DNA of 50,502 bases from Paramoeba atlantica. Lineage: Eukaryota > Discosea. The stretch covers positions 1-50,502 of the forward strand of contig CDRNVI010000061.1 of the NCBI GenBank assembly GCA_977017575.1, given 5' to 3'. The translations under genes and the position numbers were made by a program. Shown here piece by piece: positions 41,519 to 50,502 of the stretch. The stretch's first letter is position 1; each line of letters opens with the position of its first letter. The notes beneath the pieces are model-generated. The model ran no database searches. It was given only the letters and a program-made list of their open reading frames with translations, and was not told the origin of the DNA.

Positions 41519-42588
41519 TGAAGCTTTCAACTGGGACATATTTGGTTGGTTAGATCTGCTGACCCTCAACCGACGGAGGGCGACCTGTGTCTGTATATAA
41601 AGCATCTGAAGGAAGAGCGCAGCTATGCACCCAAAACTATGTGGAGCGTATGCTCCATGATAGGTAAAGTTATCAGCGCTAAGTTTGATATCAGACCTCT
41701 AAAAGATTGGCCGAGGGTGGTCGACCAGCTCGAGGGCTATGAAAAGAATGGAGATCCGATCAAAAAAACTGAAACATTCACCGCCCATCACATGGAAATC
41801 CTCTTCTCAGAAAATCGAGAAGATGATGAGTGGGTTCGCAACATTGCCCTCGTTGCAGTGGATACTATGGAGGCCTCCGCATGGGTGAAGCACGAACTCC
41901 AACAACGAAGTGCATTTCAGAAGCAGACTCAGGGGAAATAAAGAGATTGTGGGTGAGTCTCTTTAGAGGAAAGCACAGATCTTCCACGACGCAGTCAAAG
42001 TTTCTTGTTCCGGGAGACGCGTTACGAAAGTATCTATCTAGAATCACGATCGACAAAAAGTTTATGCCTCTGTTTCGTAACGTAATGTGGTTGAATAAAA
42101 AATCTGGTATCTCCAATGGATTAAAGAATGCGCCCATGGGGGCACAATCTATGAAAAGAATACCGAAGTTCATGGCTGCGCATCTTAACCTGGATGACGC
42201 GGAAAGCTTCACAGGACATGCGCTGCGACGCACAACAGCTTGCCATCTTACTGAAGGTGGTCGAACCGTAAGTGAGATACAGGAATTCTTTAAATGGCAG
42301 ATCTCTAAGACCGCCCAAGAGTACATAGATTCCACTCGCCGCGCATCCGTAAAGGTAGCTGAGACACTTCAGGGTACCTCAGAAGACTCTAATACAGCAC
42401 GAAGCATGCCTTACAACAAGGGTGAAGCAACGTATTCCATGACGAACACGTATAACATTGGAGCATCTTCCAGTGTCGCCATCGTTGTCCCGTCTTTCGA
42501 TGCCCCAAAGAACCAAGTTAATCGTGAAGAAGCGTTGCCAACGGTTCCGAAATATGAAGATTCAACCGATGATGAATATGAGGAGTGA
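41519..42588 (+). pseudogene. Tyrosine recombinase (Crypton-like), split over two frames (copy 2)
   Basis: As 34245-35314; frames end at 41941 and run 41830-42588. All catalytic positions (Arg, HALR, KWQ, EYID) are kept. One amino-acid difference is visible (MKRIPKF for MRRIPKF). Confidence 0.87.
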
Positions 42589-42756
42589 AGGTGGTGTAAA
42601 TGTAGCCTTATCCCCTTTTTTTATATTTTTTCTCATGCTTCGGCGGAGGGAAAAGTAGGAAACAAAAGTGTGGGCGGAGGGAAAAGTAACCTGAGCGTGA
42701 AGAAAATTTTCTGAAAAAAGCGTTGAAAAGCGGAAGAATATCAGGAAAATATCTTT

Positions 42757-42971
42757 TTACCATTTTTTTCGCCAAGTTGAATTTTTTTTCAATTTGTTGT
42801 GAAAAAATCCGAGTTTGGCGGACCCGTACTGCGGATACGCGGGGTTGTCACCCCCGGGTAGGTGGGTGGAAAATACGCGCCAAGATCCCGGCTGCCCCTT
42901 CTGCGGTTTTTTTTCGAAAAAGATTTTTTTCAAAAAATATTTCGTGCGGTATGCCCCCCCCTCGGGACCCC
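42757..42971 (-). repeat. GC-rich conserved module (copy 2)
   Basis: As 35483-35697. Confidence 0.88.
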
Positions 42972-42975
42972 CCGC

Positions 42976-43160
42976 CACTCGCACACTGATAGTGCATAAA
43001 ACTCGCACACTGATAATGCATAAAACTCGCACACTGATAATGCATATTGGCACACTGATAATGCATATTAGCACACTTATAATGCATATAGGCGCACTGA
43101 TAATGCATAAAAACTCGCACACTGATAATGCATAAAACTCGCACACTGATAATGCATATT
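42976..43160 (+). repeat. 22-25 bp minisatellite, eight copies (copy 2)
   Basis: As 35701-35885. Confidence 0.94.
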
Positions 43161-43245
43161 TTGAGCAAGCCCTTCGAAAACAAATTGAGTCCTTCAAAAA
43201 AATTGGAGAAAGGCCGTAGAAAAAAAAATCTAGAAAAAAAGGCGG

Positions 43246-43421
43246 AAGCCAAGACCTTGTTTACCCTTCTGCAAGATAACAACGTCTGACGTTAGTGGGA
43301 AGCTATTTGCGAAACCCAACAATTCCACCATACCCAACCCGTGATAAGCCAAGACCTTGTTTACCCGTCTGCAAGATAACAACGTCTGACGTTAGTGGGA
43401 GGCTATTTGCGAAGCCCAACT
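43246..43421 (+). repeat. 100-bp tandem repeat, 1.8 copies (copy 2)
   Basis: Starts at 43246 and 43346; one repeat fewer than in copy 1. Confidence 0.94.
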
Positions 43422-43448
43422 CTCATCACATTTTCAGGGGTCATTTTG

Positions 43449-43645
43449 ACCAGATCCCTTACCCGGCTTAAACCTCTTGGGTAAGCCGTGTTGACGTACA
43501 ATTCGTCGACGCAGCGTGTTGGCAACAGCACGTTGGTGCCGCCTTGGACAAGCGGAAACTGGTAGAGGACGTCGGCCTCGGAACTTCCAAATCTGTCTCT
43601 GAAGGGTCTGGCTTGCCAGTGACCATCCGGAGCAATCCGGAATGA
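43449..43645 (+). mobile_element. SINE-2, 5'-truncated (copy 2)
   Basis: As 36274-36470. Confidence 0.88.
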
Positions 43646-43651
43646 ATCCGG

Positions 43652-44028
43652 AATAGTTTCTTTTCTTGTTCTTTCCAACGAAAATTAAAGTTTGAAGATA
43701 GTACGCAGTGTCTGGTTGGAATAGGGGGGATGCAAACCTTTTGTTTACGTATCGACGAGAAAAATCGACGATTTACGATTATATGATCTAGTTGTTTCGT
43801 CAAACCTTCTGGATATTTGGACTTTGGAAAGCGATATGTCCACTTGCGCCGCGCACAGCATCCTTCATGTGCAGACTGGGCGCCCATTGAATGCAACAAA
43901 CTGCGTAGCGCCTTAGTCCGCTTAGTGCGGCATTTCCAGCCTCGTACTGTAAGAAGAGGTGCATTTAAATCTCCGCAAATGATTTTCACAGGGCTTTTAT
44001 CATCATACCAGACATCGAACAAATTTTG
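43652..44028 (-). pseudogene. LINE-D endonuclease (C-terminal part), inverted (copy 3)
   Basis: As 36477-36853. Confidence 0.87.
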
Positions 44029-44046
44029 ATCAAAGGTACCTTTGAT
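44029..44046. repeat. Palindrome at the LINE-D inversion point (copy 3)
   Basis: Same 18-bp palindrome. Confidence 0.93.
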
Positions 44047-46897
44047 AGATGTGTTAGCTGTTGCAGAAACATTGTGCCAAAAAGAATTCGGTCGGAGGAT
44101 CAGAAGTCCGAAAACGCGCCAAAAATGGAAATAGATAAGGCCAGCGAAATATCTTGGACAAGACCCTCTTCTGCTGTTAGAGTGACCGCATCTAGTCTGC
44201 CTAAGAAAACTAGTAACGCAAAAGAAATTCGCATTGATGCTGAAACAGATCTATCCGGATTTGACATGAAGTCTCTGCTGAAGATTGTGGGTAATAAAAC
44301 TATGTTTGCTACTGCATGAAAAGAATTCTCTGAAAAGCTAGGCTCCTCTATTATAAATGAGTGCGACGCCCTGAAAAAAGAGCTTAAATCAACTCCAAAA
44401 TCCGCGCACAGAACAATTCGAAAAATTGTAGGGGACAAGAAGCAAGATTTTCCGCTAGTTTCAACTACGGTAAACAGCAGCCTTAATATAGTGAAGAATC
44501 ATTTCAGCATGGTAGGGAGTAGTGCTTACAAAGGTCATGAAGCAATAAGTTTACCTGCTGCACCAAAACGACTGGCAAAAATTGATGATGGTGAATTTGG
44601 AGTGGAGGAACTAACTGCTGCGATGGTAAAGATTAATTCAGGAAAAGCTACAGGCGATGATCATATCCCTGTTGAAGCTCTACGTGCTATTTCAGCTGAT
44701 CAAGACTTGCGTAATGCTCTCCTGGATATAATGAATGAAGTACGAAAAACCGGAAAAGCGGATGAATCTTGGGAATCGATATTGCAGGTCCCATTGCCAA
44801 AGAAAGGTAACTTGCGCTCACTCACAAATTGGAGACCAATCTTTCTTGTGAATCATGTAGTGAAGATTTTGAATCAAATCATTTTAGACAGAATACAACC
44901 AGCAGTGGAAAGTTTGCTTCGCGGGAATCAATTCGGCTTTCGACCAAACCGCTCAACAGCTGGCGCTCAGGCAACGTTTTTAGAAATAATGGAAAAATCA
45001 CGCCGAGGGGCTGTGGTGTTCGTCTGTTTCGTCGACTTTCAACAAGCCTTTCCTTCATTATCATTCGCTGCGATAAAAGAGACATTACGTGCTTTCGATA
45101 TTCCCGAAAATCTCAGTTCTACGGTCATGTGTATTTATCAAAATCTCAAATCGCACGTGAAAACACCATACGGTAATACAGACTCATTTCCACTTTTACA
45201 GGGGACTCTTCAAGGTGACGTTCTGGCCCCATACCTGTTTATTATGGTTCTTGATCGTATTTTAGTTGAATCTATCGACATAAATCGCTTAGGGCTTGTG
45301 ACACATAGCTCAGGAACTAGGAGCAGAGGCCTAAAGGAACTGCGTGTATCTGATATAAATTATGCTGATGATATAGTTTTCTTCTCCGAATCCAAGGAGG
45401 AGCTAAGCACAATGTTGCACAAACTTAAAACTTCCGCAGAAAAAGCAAATTTGAAAATAAATGTCGGACCAAACAAAACGGCACGGATGACACTAGGTAA
45501 AGTTAAGGATGATGGAAGACCTTTGCAAGTAGTGACACTCGGCGATATACCAAAAGTCAAACAAAAAAAAATACCAAAAGTTACATATTATCGCTACTTG
45601 GGTAGCACTCAGAACGAGGAGGATCGCAGCTCAAACTCACAAGAAAGTGTACGATTAGGTTGGGCAATAATGCACAAACTCAAAGCCATATGGAGTTCTA
45701 CTATATCACCAAAAAGCAAATTACACATCTTTAAGTCTCTCGTTCAATCAGTGGTCTATTATAATCCAGGGACTTGGAATTTAAATAAGATAGAGCTGAT
45801 GAAGTGGAAGTCCAAATGAACAGAATGATGAGGGTCATATTGGGAGTCAAGTGCTCGAAAGAGGCGCATTGCAGAGTAGACTCTCTTTACCCCACTGACC
45901 TAAAGCCCAATACTGTGATACAATTGCAACGTGCCTCGCTAGTAGGCCACCTTATTCGTCACCCTACTCCATTCGTAACTGCCGTACTATGGAGAACGAA
46001 TGATGAGAGTTCCAAGCCATCGCTATCAGAAAGATGTGCAAAAGAGTTACATTCTGACGTATCTGAGATTCTAAAACTTGGTCAAAATCGGTCTCAATGG
46101 TGCAAGAAACTTGAAAATCTTCAAAATCAGCTTGAACCCAGGCCCTCGTACACTAAAACAACCTCAAAACTATGGGAAAATCTTTTGGTAAAGGGGGTAA
46201 ACAAGGGGTGCTACGAAACCCTACAATACATTGAAGAAGGGCGGCAACCATTTCCAATCGGGCCAAATGAAACACACATTTATACAGATGGAGCACGAAT
46301 CGTTAAAAAGGATGAAACTCACACAGGTTGTGGGGTAGTCTGCCCCGCCGCGGGCCCTCTATATCTCTTGGGTTAAAACCTCCTCATGAATTCTCTCAAT
46401 CTATTCAGGAAATAGAATCCTTTGCCGCGCACGAGGCTCTTCTCATCGCATTGTCCTACGACGGAGATGTCATTTTGCACACGGATTTTGAGTATGTTTG
46501 GGATTTCTTTCATGGAGCTATCCATAGGTTCAGATTCATAGGATTTAAATCATTTGAGGGAGGCGCTATACTTCAGAAATTGCAAGAAACATATATTTCG
46601 CTAAGATGGACAAAGCGCTTCTACTGCGTAAAAGTTAAAGCGCATAACGAAAATCCACATAATTATATGGCAGACTGGGTGGCTAGTAAAATAAGCAAGG
46701 GAGAAAATGCTTTGAGATTCTACGGCGAGATTCCTCATGCAGAAGACAAGCGCAAAAACCATACCAATGGTGATTCTAATGGCAGCAAAATGCAGCGCAA
46801 ACTTAAATCGGTAACCTCTAGCCAAATATGCACAACAACAACAACAACAACAACTACAAAGACACTGATATTTGAATATCAGTTAAAGGGTCTGTAA
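44047..46897 (+). mobile_element. LINE-D linker, RT and RNase H (copy 3)
   Basis: As 36872-39722: RT frame 44491-45819 (442 codons), the same TGA at 44317-44319, the same frameshifts near 45805 and 46355. RNase H has LHTDFEYVW as in copy 1, whereas copy 2 has LHTDSEYVW. Confidence 0.92.
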
Positions 46898-47211
46898 TTT
46901 ACACCATAAAATAGAACCCACCTACGTACAAGCTCACTTGGCTTTTACGCGTAGAAGCATCTTCTACGACCATGACTTCCTCATTACTTTCTTTGGTAAA
47001 TAACCCGTTAGGTGCGAATGCGGCTTCCGGCGCTTTGCTTTCATAACCATTTGACTTCCTTATCTGTTGGCTCTATATTCCTGTTTTTGCCTAGGGCAAA
47101 GAGCGAAACAGCTTAATAAATCCAAATCTTATTGACAAAATCAATATCCTATCTCTCTTCTTCATAAAACGTATATTAATACTAATGGCATAGTGTATTT
47201 AACGACTTCCA

Positions 47212-48039
47212 TTAGCATGGTTTTGCTTTCCTCATTTGCTCAATGAGATCTCCTTGTAGATTTTTGCATCTTGCTTTCATCCTCTCTAAGCGAGCGTTTC
47301 CTCTGAGGGGTTCTTCCCGTAAGTACTCATATGCAAACTGGGATCTCATTCTTGACGCATGTGTCTTCTGCACTCTTGCGCAGTTTTGTACCAACTTTTT
47401 CATTGGTTTTGGTCGATTTTCCTTTCGAACGGATGCGTTTCAATGTTTTTGATGAAGGGGTTCTACTAACAACTTCATTTTGAGAAAGAGCCTCAGATTT
47501 GGGGGGATGGGGTGTTTCCTCTTCAGCCCTCACCTGTGTAAACGCAAAAACTGGCAAAGTCCGTTTTTGTAACGATTTGATCTTTTTGTCTGTGTTCAGT
47601 GGGGTCATGTTTCGTCTTTTGGAGCAGGATTTTTCTTCCAAACCACGGAAACAAAAGGAGGCGTTTTCGTCAGACTGTTGAGAAGCTCTTTTCGCAAGCC
47701 AGTCCGATGTGTCATTATGTGGGTTCCCTTCATGCCCCCTAACCTTGATGATGAACACGCGTCGGTCAGCTTCTAATTGAAAGCAGACACGATGTATCTT
47801 TGATAAGAGGTCCGAATTTTCAAATTGGTGAAACCCGAATAGAGAAAAACTGTTCCGAATCACATGGAAAAATTCCCATACATACGCAGAGTCTGTGTGA
47901 ATGATAATATCCTTCTCATGCTTCATTGACATCTGCAGAGCCTCGTAGACAGCATAAAGTTCCGCAGCTGTTATTGTGAGTGATAATTCTGAGCCAAATA
48001 TGCACCCATGGTGAGCACGTAAAAATATTGCCAAAAAGT
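47212..48039 (-). pseudogene. LINE-F RNase H and tail (copy 3)
   Basis: As 40037-40864, with one change (IRNSFSLF for IRNRFSLF). 46898-47211 is non-coding. Confidence 0.87.
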
Positions 48040-48045
48040 AGGACA

Positions 48046-48067
48046 GTTAGCAAAGGCGTTTGCTAAA
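48046..48067. repeat. Inverted repeat, degraded (copy 3)
   Basis: GTTAGCAAA and TTTGCTAAA: the last base of the right arm is changed relative to copies 1 and 2. Confidence 0.65.
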
Positions 48068-48165
48068 GTACATAGATAGAAACGGAAACGAAACGCACAA
48101 GATCACAAGAACGCGTACAGTCCAACAACACAAAAAGGCTAAAAGACATTGAGTCAAAGCAACAG

Positions 48166-48469
48166 TTGCCTCATGTAGCACGTATTGTTATGAGTGATCG
48201 GGTTAAATTTAGAGCTCCGCAAAGAAAGAGGAGTAATCAGTTATACCAGGAGAATGATGAGCCAAGCCATGAAAGTCTGGACACAAAGGGGTCACGTCAA
48301 AAAACACTCAGTAAAAGAGAGAACTGCGTCAAAAAGACAGAAAAGCGTCAGGGGAAAGACGATAGATCGCGCACTAAGAACGTATTACGAACACCAAAGA
48401 AATGATACCCCCCTCATACCCCCCTTGATCGCATTTTCTGAACAGGTGAGGGATAGTGTGATAAGGTGA
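48166..48469 (+). other. Short charged open frames upstream of the recombinase (copy 3)
   Basis: Identical to 33717-34020. Confidence 0.3.
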
Positions 48470-48693
48470 TATGCTGTTGTTTCTCGTGAAAATATTTTTT
48501 ATTAGGTAAACCGTTTGTGCTGAAAATGAAAAGTCGATTTCATATCACAATTCTTTGACTAAGTACTGGAACGTCATTCACCTCGAATGATTAGGATACA
48601 TGGAAGTTGTTGCAAGATGTTTTTGAAAAGCTTCTGGTGAATATGTTAGTTTTGTGGACACCGCCAAAGTGTTTTATGGGTAGGAGAAATTTG

Positions 48694-49762
48694 TGAAGCT
48701 TTCAACTGGGACATATTTGGTTGGTTAGATCTGCTGACCCTCAACCGACGGAGGGCGACCTGTGTCTGTATATAAAGCATCTGAAGGAAGAGCGCAGCTA
48801 TGCACCCAAAACTATGTGGAGCGTATGCTCCATGATAGGTAAAGTTATCAGCGCTAAGTTTGATATCAGACCTCTAAAAGATTGGCCGAGGGTGGTCGAC
48901 CAGCTCGAGGGCTATGAAAAGAATGGAGATCCGATCAAAAAAACTGAAACATTCACCGCCCATCACATGGAAATCCTCTTCTCAGAAAATCGAGAAGATG
49001 ATGAGTGGGTTCGCAACATTGCCCTCGTTGCAGTGGATACTATGGAGGCCTCCGCATGGGTGAAGCACGAACTCCAACAACGAAGTGCATTTCAGAAGCA
49101 GACTCAGGGGAAATAAAGAGATTGTGGGTGAGTCTCTTTAGAGGAAAGCACAGATCTTCCACGACGCAGTCAAAGTTTCTTGTTCCGGGAGACGCGTTAC
49201 GAAAGTATCTATCTAGAATCACGATCGACAAAAAGTTTATGCCTCTGTTTCGTAACGTAATGTGGTTGAATAAAAAATCTGGTATCTCCAATGGATTAAA
49301 GAATGCGCCCATGGGGGCACAATCTATGAGAAGAATACCGAAGTTCATGGCTGCGCATCTTAACCTGGATGACGCGGAAAGCTTCACAGGACATGCGCTG
49401 CGACGCACAACAGCTTGCCATCTGACTGAAGGTGGTCGAACCGTAAGTGAGCTACAGGCATTCTTATATGGCAGATCTCTAAGACCGCCCAAGAGTACAT
49501 AGATTCCACTCGCCGCGCATCCGCAAAGGTAGCTGGGACACTTCAGGTTACCTCAGAAGACTCTAATACAGCACGAAGCATGCCTTACAACAAGGGTGAA
49601 GCGACGTATTCCATGACGAACACGTATAACATTGGAGCATCTTCCAGTGTCGCCATCGTTGTCCCGTCTTTCGATGCCCCAAAGAACCAAGTTAATCGTG
49701 AAGAAGCGTTGCCAACGGTTCCGAAATATGAAGATTCAACCGATGATGAATATGAGGAGTGA
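48694..49762 (+). pseudogene. Tyrosine recombinase (Crypton-like), more damaged (copy 3)
   Basis: Frames 48721-49116 and 49005-49502 as in the other copies up to GHALRRTTACHL, after which several differences are clustered. The region with the catalytic Trp and Tyr is no longer part of the open frame. The acidic C-terminal tail remains recognisable at 49580-49762. Confidence 0.85.
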
Positions 49763-49887
49763 AGGTGGTGTAAATGTAGCCTTATCCCCTTTAACAAAAG
49801 TGTGGGCGGAGGGAAAAGTAACCTGAGCGTGAAGAAAAGTTTCTGAAAAAAGCGTTGAAAAGCGGAAGAATATCAGGAAAATATCTT

Positions 49888-50106
49888 TTTACCATTTTTT
49901 TCGCCAAGTTGAACTTTTTTTCAATTTGTTTTGAAAAAATCCGAGTTTGGCGGACCCGTACTACGGATACGCGGGGTTGTCACCCCCGGGTAGGTGGTTG
50001 GAAAATACGCGCCAAGATCCCGGCTGCCCCTTCTGCGGTTTTTTTTCGAAAGAGATTTTTTTCAAAAAATATTTCGTGCGGTATGCCCCCCCCTCGGGAC
50101 CCCCCG
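49888..50106 (-). repeat. GC-rich conserved module (copy 3)
   Basis: As 35483-35697; a ~45-bp stretch between the recombinase and the module present in copies 1 and 2 is missing near 49790. Confidence 0.88.
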
Positions 50107-50107
50107 C

Positions 50108-50292
50108 CACTCGCACACTGATAGTGCATAAAACTCGCACACTGATAATGCATAAAACTCGCACACTGATAATGCATATTGGCACACTGATAATGCATAT
50201 TAGCACACTTATAATGCATATAGGCGCACTGATAATGCATAAAAACTCGCACACTGATAATGCATAAAACTCGCACACTGATAATGCATATT
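50108..50292 (+). repeat. 22-25 bp minisatellite, eight copies (copy 3)
   Basis: As 35701-35885. Confidence 0.94.
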
Positions 50293-50377
50293 TTGAGCAA
50301 GCCCTTCGAAAACAAATTGAGTCCTTCAAAAAAATTGGAGAAAGGCCCTAGAAAAAAAAATCTAGAAAAAAAGGCGG

Positions 50378-50502
50378 AAGCCAAGACCTTATTTACCCTT
50401 CTGCAAGATAACAACGTCTGACGTTAGTGGGAAGCTATTTGCGAAGCCCAACAATTCCACCATACCCAACCCGTGATAAGCCAAGACCTTGTTTACCCGT
50501 CT
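50378..50502 (+). repeat. 100-bp tandem repeat, cut by window end (copy 3)
   Basis: Starts at 50378 and 50478. Confidence 0.93.

Larger units (their letters stand above)
31150..50502 (+). repeat. Tandem array of a 7175-bp composite unit (three copies)
   Basis: Copy 1: 31150-36476, with an internal deletion of about 1.94 kb and one extra 100-bp repeat. Copy 2: 36477-43651. Copy 3: 43652 to the window end. Corresponding points in copies 2 and 3 are 7175 bp apart (e.g. 36851 and 44026; 40991 and 48166). Copies are nearly identical, with single-base differences plus extra damage at 49420-49800 in copy 3. The array probably continues beyond the window. Confidence 0.97.

Overview
The window looks like eukaryotic repeat-rich DNA, almost certainly a heterochromatin-like or highly amplified region. 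It contains no gene that I can recognise as an ordinary host gene. The evidence is the presence of tRNA-headed SINEs with Pol III A/B boxes, several non-LTR retrotransposons (LINEs) with apurinic-type endonuclease (EN), reverse transcriptase (RT) and RNase H domains, a Merlin DNA transposon and a eukaryotic-type tyrosine recombinase. There are no operons or bacterial ribosome sites. I cannot name the species; an invertebrate or a protist would both fit.

Layout. (1) 1-19254: a head-to-tail array of a 3740-bp composite unit, five full copies and a sixth that is cut short. Each unit is: a foldback hairpin (H1), a ~200-bp segment (S200), a second hairpin (H2), a piece of the C-terminal zinc-knuckle/restriction-like endonuclease region of an R2-like LINE, a tRNA-derived SINE (SINE-1), an 18-bp minisatellite, the 5' half of another LINE (LINE-E: endonuclease and linker, no RT), and the 3' part of a non-coding element with a conserved GC-rich module. 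(2) 19098-31165: a mosaic of nested insertions. It holds the R2-like endonuclease remnant without the SINE, LINE-C split by a hairpin-ended element and two SINEs, a Merlin transposase fragment split by SINE-2, and LINE-B on the minus strand, itself split by a hairpin-ended element. (3) 31150-50502: a second array, period 7175 bp, of which three copies are present. Copy 1 has lost its RT and copy 3 runs off the end. Each unit is: inverted LINE-D endonuclease, palindrome, forward LINE-D RT-RNase H, minus-strand LINE-F RNase H, a tyrosine recombinase gene split over two frames, the GC-rich module, a ~23-bp minisatellite, 100-bp repeats and a truncated SINE-2.

How the parts relate. The same ~200-bp GC-rich module lies next to the tyrosine recombinase in array 2 and inside every hairpin-ended non-coding element in array 1 and the mosaic. 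The two kinds of element may therefore be related, perhaps as autonomous and non-autonomous partners (inference). The hairpin, or pieces of its inner arm motif, sits at nearly every junction between modules. Two SINEs inserted in LINE-C, and one in Merlin, still show clean 10-12 bp target-site duplications, which gives a relative order of events: LINE-C and Merlin first, SINEs later. All coding elements are damaged and the copies in each array share the same damage, so the arrays were made by DNA amplification of dead mosaics, not by fresh transposition.
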